DNA from: an uncultured Spirochaetia bacterium
GTDB lineage: Bacteria > Spirochaetota > UBA4802 > JAGODF01
NCBI GenBank assembly: GCA_937967705.1
Contig: CALCJG010000473.1
Span: forward strand, 1 to 16,009
Length of the DNA stretch: 16,009 bases
Direction of reading: 5' to 3'
Part shown: in pieces, positions 8,216 through 15,963 of the stretch
How positions within the stretch are numbered: position 1 is the stretch's first letter
How the letters are laid out: the number at the start of each line of letters is the position of its first letter
Position numbers and translations under genes: made by a program
The notes under the pieces: generated by a model
What the model was told of the DNA's origin: nothing
The model's database searches: none
Seen by the model: only the letters and a program-made list of their open reading frames with translations

Positions 8216-9625
8216 ATGTTAAGAAGGGATAAGGGCCCCGGGAAGAACGGGGATGTGCCGATGTCGATTTTCGACAGCAAGGCTTTTTTCGGGGGGATGG
8301 GATTTCTCGCCCTGATCTCCGCCCTGCTGGTCATCTACTTCATCGACTTCTTCCCCGGGCTCTCGCACCTGAAGGTCCCCTTCTACTCCGGTCTGACCAC
8401 CGGCAACTACTACATCACCGTGGCCCGGGCCGTGGAGATTGCCCGGGAGAAGGGGGGCCGTATCGAGAACCTTTCGACCAACGGCTCTCTGGACAACATC
8501 GGGCGCCTGACAGCTCATAAAAGCGGCGGGGCCTTTGCCCTGGCGCAGAACGGCATGCCCTGGGGAAAGGGGCTGCAGCTGGTGGCGCATCTGAAATCGC
8601 CGGAAACGGTATTCTTCATCGGCCCCCGGGCCGATAGGATACGCTCCGTGGCGGACCTCCGGAATCTGCGCATAGGGATCGGCCCCCGGGGGAGCGGAAC
8701 GGCCTACCTGGCGGAAACCATCTTCAACACCCCCTTCTTCAAGGGGCTGGGTGCCCGGCTCTCCCACCATTCCTCGGAGGAACAGCTGGCCCTCCTGGCG
8801 CAGGGGAAGCTCGATTTGGGGGTTTTCGTTATAAGTGAAAAGTCGGCTTTTATGGACAGGGCCGTAAGGGAGATGGGTATGCAGATCGCCGACATCCGTC
8901 AGTGCGAGAGCATCTCGATGAGGCTCCCCTTCCTGAAGGCGGAGTACATCGCCGAGGGGCTCTACGATCCCGTCCGCAACCTGCCGCCCGTCAGAAAAAA
9001 GGTTCTCCGGGTGGACACCCTCATCGTTAGCAACGGGAAGGCCAAACGCTCCGAGGTGATCGGGCTCCTGAACGTCTTCGGGGAGATCTATCCCAACCTG
9101 ATCAACTACAACCGCTCCGTCACCAACTACACAGGCCTGCGGGAGGCGGAGGGCGCCCGGGATTACTTCAACAACCAGGGACCGGAGATACTGGACCGCT
9201 ACGCTCCGCGGCTCATGGATATCATCCCCCTGAGCAACCTGGTCCAGATAGCCATGGCCATCAGCATCTTCTTCAACCTGATGGGCGTGGGAAACCGTTA
9301 TCTCCTCTGGCGCATCGACGCGAACCGTTTTGCCCTGGAAAACCTGATGATGGATTTCTTCGGCGAGGAGCTCATGCCTGACGAGATTACGGCACTGGCG
9401 CCTATGCCCGGCCATCGGGAGGCGGAGGCGCTGGGCAGGCTTAACAGCCTCATAGACCGTCTGGCGTCGCTGGAATCGCGATGCCGCAATCAGTCCCAGT
9501 CCCTGCTGGTGCCCATGGGGGCGGAGATGGCCTATCGCTACCAGGAGGAGATGATTCGGAAGAACCTCCTGGCCCTCAAGGTATACCGGGGCCGTCTTCA
9601 GGGGGGATATGGGGAGGTGTCGTGA
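8216..9625 (+). CDS. Membrane-anchored TAXI-family solute-binding protein with cytoplasmic tail
   Basis: A 469-residue protein whose core (about residues 46-330) has the pattern of TAXI/NMT1-like TRAP solute-binding subunits: FYSGLTTGNYYITVARAV near the start, ENLSTNGSLDNIGRL, an FALAQNGM ligand-pocket segment, and LRIGIGPRGSGT about 50 residues later. Unlike a free periplasmic binding protein it has an N-terminal helix at about 24-43 without a cleavage site, and a second helix at about 339-360 (NLVQIAMAISIFFNLMG), followed by a polar, helical, probably cytoplasmic tail of about 110 residues with charged heptad-like stretches. So the ligand domain is tethered at both ends. Start: AGGGAGG at 8203-8209, six bases before the ATG, is preferred over an upstream GTG at 8171. 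TAXI proteins normally serve a TRAP permease, but none is present; the next gene is a chemoreceptor, which suggests a sensory role. The ligand is unknown. Confidence 0.82.
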   Translation: MLRRDKGPGKNGDVPMSIFDSKAFFGGMGFLALISALLVIYFIDFFPGLSHLKVPFYSGLTTGNYYITVARAVEIAREKGGRIENLSTNGSLDNIGRLTAHKSGGAFALAQNGMPWGKGLQLVAHLKSPETVFFIGPRADRIRSVADLRNLRIGIGPRGSGTAYLAETIFNTPFFKGLGARLSHHSSEEQLALLAQGKLDLGVFVISEKSAFMDRAVREMGMQIADIRQCESISMRLPFLKAEYIAEGLYDPVRNLPPVRKKVLRVDTLIVSNGKAKRSEVIGLLNVFGEIYPNLINYNRSVTNYTGLREAEGARDYFNNQGPEILDRYAPRLMDIIPLSNLVQIAMAISIFFNLMGVGNRYLLWRIDANRFALENLMMDFFGEELMPDEITALAPMPGHREAEALGRLNSLIDRLASLESRCRNQSQSLLVPMGAEMAYRYQEEMIRKNLLALKVYRGRLQGGYGEVS

Positions 9626-9658
9626 GGCTTTTACCCGGTCTTCATTCCGATACTTATC

Positions 9659-9686
9659 ATTACACTTTGTGAAGATTATTTAGAAT
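9659..9686 (+). promoter_or_regulatory. Candidate promoter for the chemoreceptor
   Basis: ATTACA (9659-9664, four of six), a 16-base spacer and TAGAAT (9681-9686, five of six) lie in the AT-rich part of the gap between the TAXI gene and the chemoreceptor. If used, the leader is about 125 bases and includes the hairpin at 9763-9803. Confidence 0.38.
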
Positions 9687-9762
9687 TATCTTTATCCTGT
9701 CCACGACAACAGTTGAAGATGTATGCATCATAGCTCCGTGCGGCGGTTGTTTGGTGAGGCCC

Positions 9763-9803
9763 CGGGAAAGTTGGGCGGCAGACCCGAAAACCGAAATTTC
9801 CCG
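9763..9803 (+). promoter_or_regulatory. Stem-loop in the leader of the chemoreceptor gene
   Basis: CGGGAAA (9763-9769) pairs perfectly with TTTCCCG (9797-9803). Inside the loop GGG (9773-9775) can pair with CCC (9783-9785) around a 7-base loop, giving a nested structure. The downstream arm ends one base before the ribosome site AGGGAG (9805-9810), so folding could affect translation. It matches no riboswitch class I could recall. Confidence 0.35.
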
Positions 9804-9817
9804 CAGGGAGTTTGCCT

Positions 9818-11992
9818 ATGCCATCGCGAATATTCCAATCCCTTCTTTTCGTTCCGGTCCTGTGCTGGTATCTGCTTGCCCTTTGTAATCTGTCGGTTGC
9901 CTATGTGGTCATTGATGATGCGAAAGCTCAGAACACCCTGACCGTTCTGGGATCGGCCGCGGCTTTTTTCAGTATCGGGCTGATCATTCTGAATGTCCTT
10001 TCCCTTTCGAAATATAAAAGGCTTTTTATGGAAGATTTTTCCGGGACCCTGGAGGAAAAGGATCACAAGGCGATCGTCCGTCATCTGCGGCTGATCTACG
10101 TTTACTCGGTGTCGCTCTATTTTCTTGCCCCCTTCCTCTATGTCGCCCTTCAGCTCCTCTACGGTGATGCGATCGATTTGGGGCCCACCGCTGTCAGTTC
10201 CTTCTGCTCTTTCGGGTTCGGTATTATTCTGGCCAACCTGCAGTTTCTGCATATAAAGAAGGGCCTTATTCGGCTGGGGAAGGAGAGGGGGATAAGGGTA
10301 AGCGGACTGATGTTGAAGCACAGGATTGTCCTGCCGCTGCTGAACATCGTCATACTTCTGATTATCATTCTGTCGATTTTTTCCTTTGATGGCGCCCGGC
10401 GCATTCTGATCCCCAATGTGCTGTCTAGGAACCTTTCCGGCCTAAAACTTGCCCTCCGAGATCTGGATCCGCCGGGCCTATCACCCGGAAGAAGCGCCGG
10501 GGATTTTACCAGGTTGATAATAGAGAGAGGAATCCTTTCTCCGGATTTTTACATGGTCCTTGAAAAGGGCGGGGGAGTCATCGCATCCAGTTTCCCGGAG
10601 CTTGTGGGAAAAAATCTCCTCAACGGTTCCGGCCTGGAAAGCTGGCATACAAAGGACCTTCGGGGTCACGCAGAGTACATCCTCAGCAGGGTCGAGGGGA
10701 AGGGGCAGATTCTCTACGCCCGCTACGTTTTTTACTATATCTATTGCCGCGTCCCGGGTACGGCGTTAACCCTGGTATCGGGAATTCCCTCCGGCAAACT
10801 CCTCGCGGAAACGAATACCTACATCTATATAATCGTTGTTCTCGGCTGGATATTCATCTCCCTGATCAGCTACTATTCTCTGAGAATTACAGCCCGCAAG
10901 TTCCGCATGCTGGAGTCTGTTTCGGCCCTTCTGGGCCATGTTTCACGGGGGGAAATGTATGCCGATATGGAGGAGACGGAGGAGAGCGGTGATGAGATCG
11001 GCGATATGCTACGGGAGCTTCGGAACATGATGTCCTCGCTTTATGGCATGGGGAGGAGCATCAAGAGGGCTGTCGATGAGTTGAAGCAGGTGTCGTCCGT
11101 CATCGATTCATCGGGTATCAGCCTGAAGCGGTCTTCTGAGGGAAACGCCGGCGCCATCGAAGAGGTGTACGCAGCTATCGAAGAGCTGAGCTCATCGATT
11201 GCCCATGTTTCGGAAAGCTTTGTGCGTCAATTCAACATGACGGATGCGGTTTACGGCGCTATTGAACGTTTTCTGGGTTCCATGAGAAACGTTCAGGCCA
11301 AAACGGATATTGCCGGCGAGGCTGCTGCTGAGGCCTATCAGGCCGTGACCGGCATAGAGGGGGAGATCGTCCGCACGGTGGAAGAGATTCAGTCGATTGG
11401 GGAAAGCTCCCGGCACATCACCGAGGCACTGATGACGATCAAGGAGGTGTCGGACCAGATCAATCTCCTGGCGCTCAACGCATCCATCGAGGCCGCCCGT
11501 GCGGGAGAAGCGGGGCGCGGGTTCGCCGTGGTGGCCGATGAGGTCGGCAAGCTGGCCGAGAAGACGAACAGGGAGACCAGGGGTATCGAGGAGCTCATTA
11601 TCGAAAGCGGCAGACTCGTGGAAAGCGGGGTTCAAAGCGTTCAAAAAATTTCTCTGGGCATGACCGGGCTGATTGAATCGGTCAAGGCCAGCACGGAGAT
11701 CATGAAGGTAATTTCCCGCCTCTCGCAGGATTTTGCGGCGGAGGCTGAGGTCATATTTAGCGACGTCAAGGGCCTGAATGATATTTCCAGTCAAAACGCC
11801 GTTGCGGCGCGGGAGCAGATTGTCGCGACAGATGAAATATCGGGAACGATGCGCTTTCTGAGTGAATCGATCGAGGCCTCGGTGGATGAGATATCAAAAT
11901 TTGCTGAAGTCCTGCGGACGCTGTCACATCATACCGCCTCCCTTTCGGAGATTGCGGACCGTATCAAGACCGAGAGGGATCCGGCGGGGTGA
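9818..11992 (+). CDS. Methyl-accepting chemotaxis protein with six membrane helices
   Basis: A 724-residue chemoreceptor. The C-terminal half is the standard signalling domain: the hairpin tip around residues 546-584 carries the near-invariant block QINLLALNASIEAARAGEAG followed by RGFAVVADEVGKLAE, which docks CheA and CheW. A HAMP-like linker precedes it at about 357-410. The N-terminal half is unusual. Four helices at about 8-32, 38-62, 85-108 and 115-140 come first, then TM5 at about 162-186, a periplasmic region of about 145 residues (Cache-like, with FYMVLEKGGGVIASS and GKNLL), and TM6 at about 333-356. The topology is consistent: two hairpins, then one periplasmic sensor loop. No C-terminal CheR/CheB-tethering pentapeptide is seen. 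The ATG at 9818 with AGGGAG seven bases upstream is preferred to an in-frame TTG two codons earlier. Its neighbour, the TAXI protein, may present ligand to it. Confidence 0.93.
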   Translation: MPSRIFQSLLFVPVLCWYLLALCNLSVAYVVIDDAKAQNTLTVLGSAAAFFSIGLIILNVLSLSKYKRLFMEDFSGTLEEKDHKAIVRHLRLIYVYSVSLYFLAPFLYVALQLLYGDAIDLGPTAVSSFCSFGFGIILANLQFLHIKKGLIRLGKERGIRVSGLMLKHRIVLPLLNIVILLIIILSIFSFDGARRILIPNVLSRNLSGLKLALRDLDPPGLSPGRSAGDFTRLIIERGILSPDFYMVLEKGGGVIASSFPELVGKNLLNGSGLESWHTKDLRGHAEYILSRVEGKGQILYARYVFYYIYCRVPGTALTLVSGIPSGKLLAETNTYIYIIVVLGWIFISLISYYSLRITARKFRMLESVSALLGHVSRGEMYADMEETEESGDEIGDMLRELRNMMSSLYGMGRSIKRAVDELKQVSSVIDSSGISLKRSSEGNAGAIEEVYAAIEELSSSIAHVSESFVRQFNMTDAVYGAIERFLGSMRNVQAKTDIAGEAAAEAYQAVTGIEGEIVRTVEEIQSIGESSRHITEALMTIKEVSDQINLLALNASIEAARAGEAGRGFAVVADEVGKLAEKTNRETRGIEELIIESGRLVESGVQSVQKISLGMTGLIESVKASTEIMKVISRLSQDFAAEAEVIFSDVKGLNDISSQNAVAAREQIVATDEISGTMRFLSESIEASVDEISKFAEVLRTLSHHTASLSEIADRIKTERDPAG

Positions 11993-12085
11993 GGAAAATC
12001 CTCTGGATGACGAAGAAAAGATTTGCCAGGATGGATGAAGAAGTGTATGCTGAGAGCGAAGAATCACCGGTGGAGGGAACTGTTG

Positions 12086-13477
12086 ATGCCCACGGGCCAT
12101 TTCGCAGCAAACATCCAGTGCCGCTTTCTGCTATTTCTTCTCGCGGCTTTGACAACCTTCTCCGGATGCGGTGTCGTAGAAATCCGCAGGGTGACCAATT
12201 ATGTCTACGAGCCGCAATATCTTTCTTATGAAAAGCTGCGCCAGGCGGGGAAGGTGGGCCCGCCCCGGGCGCTCATACGTCCCGGAAAAATCTATCTAAA
12301 GGGCAGGACTCTCTTCCTCAGCGATATCAACCGGGGCATACACGTGATTGACATCTCCCGCCCCTCCTCGCCGCGGTTTGCGGCCTTCCTGGATCTGCCG
12401 GGGAATCTCGACATGGCCGCCCTGGGGAACTATCTCTACGCTGACAGCTATGTCGACCTTATGGTTTTCGACATCCGAAACATTGACAAAATCGTTCCCG
12501 TCAAACGCATCGAGGAGTCCTTTCCCTATGACGACAGGCAATGCCTCTACGGCCTGGAAAAGTATGAGGCCATACTGGGCGGTATGATGAGGCCCTGGCG
12601 GCGGGAACGGTGGCGGCCGAGGGAGACCCATCGTTTCCTCAGGGCCGACCGGAAGAACGGAGTGGTTGTCGCCTGGAAGGAATCCTCAACGGTCAAGCGG
12701 CATGTCGATACGGACTTTTCCTCCTGCTGTTTCTGGTCGCGCCGGCTTTATTCTGTGAAGCGTTCTGAAGGCGGCGGGAGTGCTTCTGCGGGTGTTGGAG
12801 GCTCCATGGCGCGTTTCACTGTCGTGGGCAGGTGCCTCTATGCAGTGAGCCGTTTTGATCTGCATGTCTTCTCTCTGGAAAAACCGGAGTCGCCGGTCAG
12901 AAAGGGCGAAATCCGTGTCGGGTTCAACATCGAAACAATCTTCCCGCATAAGGGGAAACTCTTCCTGGGATCTCAGCAGGGAATGTATATCTACGATGTG
13001 CGGCAGGAGCCCGAAAGACCACGGCTAATCTCGAAAATTGAGCACATACGGAGTTACGACCCCGTAGTAGTCAGCGATCCTTACGCCTATGTGACTTTGC
13101 GTCGCGGTGATCGGGGCAATCTGGAGATCATAGACATCCGGGATATCCGCATGCCAAAACTTGCCATGCGTTACAATATACGGGAGCCTTTCGGTCTGGG
13201 CATTGACGGGCATACACTATTTCTCTGCCACGGGCGTTATGGCCTGGTTCTTTATGATCTGAAGAAAACTCCGGTCATCGAGGGGCTCAGCATCAATATC
13301 CCTCCCGCAAAAGCCGGCATTGCTCGCGTTCCGGATATTCACGCCTTCGACGTTATCCCCCTGGAGGGGTTGCTCATCATTACGGGAAAGACGGGGCTGG
13401 AGTTCTATGACTACAGCAATCCCGGAAAGCCCCTCCGCCTGGGGGGGATTCCAGTCCGGCGCACCGGAATTAAGTGA
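12086..13477 (+). CDS. LVIVD-repeat beta-propeller lipoprotein
   Basis: A 463-residue predicted lipoprotein. The signal peptide has the hydrophobic run FLLFLLAAL and a lipobox FSGC, with the lipidated Cys at residue 28. The body is built from repeats of the LVIVD type, each a strand followed by [hydrophobic]-x-[IVF]-[YIF]-D-[IVL] and a turn with Pro. I see units starting near residues 85 (IHVIDISRPSSP), 125 (LMVFDIRNIDK), 259 (LHVFSLEKPESP), 300 (MYIYDVRQEPERP), 346 (LEIIDIRDIRMP), 387 (LVLYDLKKTP) and 438 (LEFYDYSNPGKP): seven units, fitting a seven-bladed propeller. Residues about 140-250 hold an extra, less regular insertion with a Cys pair and a Gly/Ser-rich stretch. Such lipoproteins are surface or periplasmic; their function is largely unknown. 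Start: ATG at 12086 with GGAGG at 12072-12076. Earlier in-frame starts (12023 TTG, 12035 ATG) would place a long charged stretch before the signal peptide. It is 93 bases downstream of the chemoreceptor. Confidence 0.82.
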   Translation: MPTGHFAANIQCRFLLFLLAALTTFSGCGVVEIRRVTNYVYEPQYLSYEKLRQAGKVGPPRALIRPGKIYLKGRTLFLSDINRGIHVIDISRPSSPRFAAFLDLPGNLDMAALGNYLYADSYVDLMVFDIRNIDKIVPVKRIEESFPYDDRQCLYGLEKYEAILGGMMRPWRRERWRPRETHRFLRADRKNGVVVAWKESSTVKRHVDTDFSSCCFWSRRLYSVKRSEGGGSASAGVGGSMARFTVVGRCLYAVSRFDLHVFSLEKPESPVRKGEIRVGFNIETIFPHKGKLFLGSQQGMYIYDVRQEPERPRLISKIEHIRSYDPVVVSDPYAYVTLRRGDRGNLEIIDIRDIRMPKLAMRYNIREPFGLGIDGHTLFLCHGRYGLVLYDLKKTPVIEGLSINIPPAKAGIARVPDIHAFDVIPLEGLLIITGKTGLEFYDYSNPGKPLRLGGIPVRRTGIK

Positions 13478-13516
13478 TGTCCGATTCCGGGATTGGCACA
13501 GGAAAATCTTTTTTAT

Positions 13517-13559
13517 TCACCGATGTCATTAAATATCCCGATATCCAGTGCCTCGGTGA
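13517..13559 (+). repeat. Inverted repeat between the propeller lipoprotein and second barrel genes
   Basis: TCACCGA (13517-13523) and TCGGTGA (13553-13559) form a perfect 7-bp inverted repeat around 29 bases. It follows a T-run at 13509-13514. It could be a leader hairpin or a protein-binding site; no T-run follows it, so it is not an ordinary terminator. Confidence 0.3.
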
Positions 13560-13618
13560 TGAAAATAAGGTTACTGTGAGCCTTTAAGATGATGAGATTA
13601 CCAGGAAGGAGAGATTCA

Positions 13619-14473
13619 ATGAAAGTACGACGATTATTGATGGCTCTGCTGTTTGCGCTGATCCCGGGAGGGTTCGGTCACGCCCTGGATCTCAGCCTGG
13701 GAGTTACGGGCTGGTACACCCGCTGGGATCCGCATTTCGAGGATGATATGCGGGGGGAGGACAATCCCCTCCAGGCCGCGGCGCCCAAGGTCTTCGGGGA
13801 GGCATACAACGACAGCATCTCCTTCAGGCCCGCCTTCATGGCCGGTCCCCTGGCCGGCGCTACGATCGGGAAGTGGACGCTCGGCGGGGTATTTCTCGCC
13901 AGTACCGGCTTCAAGGGGCATTCGAACTACCAGGTGTATTATCTGCCCGATCCCGGCGTTACCTATGACACGGATTTCCGTTTCCAGCTGAAACGCTATG
14001 ACGCCGATGGCACCCTGGAGTACAGGCTGAATGATCGTATCGGCTGTTTCGCGGGATATAAGTATTCCCATTACCGGGGCTCGGGAACCTATCAGTACTG
14101 GGCCAGCGACTCAGGTTCCGTCATCCCCGTTGATGTGAGGAGAAAGGGTACCATGCACGGCCCGGGGCTGGGGGTTAAGGGCACCATTCCCCTCGGCGAG
14201 GCATGGCATATAACGGCTTCCCTCTCCTTCCTGGTCCTGAAGGCCCGGTGGGTCTACGAGTCGACGAATCTCTCTTCCGGTGTCTACCGGGAGAAGGTCC
14301 TCACGCCTGCTCTGGTGGGTGCAAACGCCACTGCGGGACTGGGGTATTATTTCAGAGGGATTTCCACGACCTGTGTGCTGGGCGGCCGGTATCAGCATCT
14401 GGTCAGCACAGACGAGCGCGGCATGAGGGACCGTTTTTACGGTGTTACCCTCACGGCCGTTTATGCCCTGTAG
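13619..14473 (+). CDS. Outer-membrane beta-barrel-like protein, paralogue of 6468-7349
   Basis: A 284-residue exported protein. The start at 13619 is chosen because AAGGAG (13606-13611) lies seven bases upstream and the signal peptide (MKVRRL, hydrophobic core, GFGHA to residue 22) begins there; an in-frame ATG at 13589 lacks both. The mature part has alternating, Gly/Tyr-rich strands: LGVTGWYTRW first, then KRYDADGTLEYRL, FAGYKYSHY, HGPGLGVKGTIPL and the last strand FYGVTLTAVYAL. These motifs align one for one with those of the 6468 protein (for example KRYD.DG.L.YRL and FAGYKY are identical at the key positions), and the signal peptides are the same length, so both are one paralogous family. 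It lies 141 bases behind the propeller lipoprotein on the same strand. Function is unknown; pore or structural barrel is possible. Confidence 0.8.
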   Translation: MKVRRLLMALLFALIPGGFGHALDLSLGVTGWYTRWDPHFEDDMRGEDNPLQAAAPKVFGEAYNDSISFRPAFMAGPLAGATIGKWTLGGVFLASTGFKGHSNYQVYYLPDPGVTYDTDFRFQLKRYDADGTLEYRLNDRIGCFAGYKYSHYRGSGTYQYWASDSGSVIPVDVRRKGTMHGPGLGVKGTIPLGEAWHITASLSFLVLKARWVYESTNLSSGVYREKVLTPALVGANATAGLGYYFRGISTTCVLGGRYQHLVSTDERGMRDRFYGVTLTAVYAL

Positions 14474-14496
14474 CCGGCTGGCGTTCCGAAAACTCC

Positions 14497-14524
14497 TTGC
14501 CTCCGTTGCCTGCTGCGGTACAGT
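14497..14524 (+). promoter_or_regulatory. Weak candidate promoter for the acetate kinase gene
   Basis: TTGCCT (14497-14502), a 16-base spacer and TACAGT (14519-14524), each with four of six consensus bases, lie about 95 bases before the start. The 6-bp inverted repeat AACTCC/GGAGTT (14491-14496, 14527-14532) brackets it exactly, which may be an operator or a short hairpin. Confidence 0.28.
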
Positions 14525-14617
14525 GGGGAGTTGTGGGGTGATGCGGGCGCCGTGAAACTACGTCCATCCTGAGAGGCCCTGTCGTAACAACAATGAAATG
14601 AAAAGGAGAGATTATTC

Positions 14618-15963
14618 ATGAAAGTTCTCGTTATCAACAGTGGAAGTTCTTCTCTGAAATACGAACTCTTCAATCTGGACACCGAGAAGTCGCTCATGAG
14701 CGGGGCCATCAACCGCATCGGACTAGAGGGAGCTGAACATCTCTATTCCTGCCCAGGGGCGGACGAAACCCGGGAGGGCATAGAGGCGCCGGACCATCTG
14801 GCGGCCTTGGGCCCTGTACTCCGGGCTCTCACTTCCGTCCCGGGGGCGCCGGTGGCGGGCCTCTCCGAAATCGGAGCCGTGGCGCACCGCGTGGGCCACG
14901 GGGGTCTGCGCTACCGGGGGCCGGTGGTGATCGACCAGGAGGTGAAGGACGAGATCCGCCGGCTCATCCCCCTGATGCCGCTTCATCACCCCGCCATGCT
15001 TGCCGGCATCGAGTCCTGCCAGTCGGCCCTGCCGGATGTCCCCCATGTGGCGGTCTTTGACACAGCCTTTCACAGCGCCATTCCCGACGAAGCGGCGGTC
15101 TACGGCCTCCCCTATGACTACTTTGCCAGGGGGATACGGCGTTTCGGTTTTCACGGAAACTCCCATGAGTACGTGGCCCAGAAGGCCGCGGAATACCTGG
15201 AAACCCCCCTGAGGCGTCTCAACATCATCTCCTGTCATCTGGGAAACGGAGCGAGCCTCTGTGCCATTCAACGGGGCCATTCCATCGATACCAGCATGGG
15301 CTTTACGCCCCTGGAGGGGCTCCTCATGGGGACCAGGGTGGGTGATATAGATCCCGGTGTGATCACCTACCTGGCGCGGAGCGAGGGCATCTCCCCGGAG
15401 GAGATGGACGAGATGTTCAACCGCAAGGGGGGGCTCCTGGGCATATCCGGAATAAGCTCGGACATGCGGGAGATCATCGCCGCCGCGGATTCCGGAGATA
15501 CCCGGGCGCTTCTGGCCATCAAGGCCTTCTGCTACCGCGTTAAGCGTTACATCGGCGCCTACGCGGCAGTGCTGGGCGGCGCGGACGTTCTCATCTTCAC
15601 CGGAGGCATCGGGGAGAAGGGGAGGGGAGAGCGGGCCCGGTGCCTGCAGGGCCTTGAGAAACTCGGTTTCGCCATGGATCCGCTTCGAAACGACCGGTGC
15701 GCCGTGAGCGGTTCGGAACCGGTCTTCGATATATCGGCCCGTTACTCCTCGGCTAGCGTGCTGGTCATTGCGACGGACGAGGAACTGATGATTGCCCGCC
15801 AGTGCGCCAGGGCCCTGGACTACAAGCGCTCCATACGGCACGATGTCCTGTCCACGGACAGAAGGCCCCTGAGGGTTTCGGTGTCCGTGCGTCATGTGCA
15901 CCTCTCCGCTGAGGATCTGGAGGTCCTCTTCGGCCCGGGTTATCAGCTCTCCGAGAAATCCCG
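14618..15963 (+). CDS. ackA: Acetate kinase fused in frame to the start of a PduL-type phosphotransacylase, 3' truncated
   Basis: Residues 1-399 are a complete acetate kinase (acetyl-phosphate + ADP to acetate + ATP, cytoplasmic). Catalytic positions known from the family are kept: Asn7, Ser10 and Ser12 in INSGSSSLKY, Arg91 in HRVGHGG, Asp148 in FDTAFH, a His at 179 in FHGNSH (usually HGTSH), Asn210 in HLGNGAS, Arg240 in MGTRVGDIDPG, TGGIGEKG, and Glu388 in ATDEEL. Instead of stopping near residue 400 as usual, the frame continues through a basic linker (about 400-418) into VSVSVRHVHLSAEDLEVLFG, the hallmark start of PduL (PF06130), whose HxH (His426, His428) belongs to the zinc site. PduL makes acyl-phosphate from acyl-CoA, the step just before the kinase. 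The chain is genuine to Ser448; after that the read is sequencing adapter, so the TAG at 15983 is not a real stop. The start is supported by AAGGAG at 14603-14608. Confidence 0.9.

Noticed and set aside
8219..9415. A 398-codon frame on the minus strand opposite the TAXI gene
   Set aside because: Low-complexity polar composition, no ribosome site, no recognisable domain; it is the complement of a well-supported gene.
9721..9817. Possible c-di-GMP or cobalamin riboswitch before the chemoreceptor
   Set aside because: I compared it from memory with the conserved cores of these classes; the required GGCAAACC/GCCTA-type and B12-box elements are missing. Only the hairpin is reported.
11991..12003. 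Short perfect inverted repeat GAGGA-AAA-TCCTC just after the chemoreceptor
   Set aside because: A 3-base loop and 5-bp stem without a T-run is likely chance.
13481..13514. Hairpin plus T-run after the propeller lipoprotein as an intrinsic terminator
   Set aside because: The stem CCGAT/ATTGG is short with a G-U pair, and 12 bases separate it from the T-run, too far for a standard terminator.
14723..15901. A 392-codon frame on the minus strand opposite acetate kinase
   Set aside because: Acetate kinase is certain from its catalytic motifs; the antisense product has no family features.
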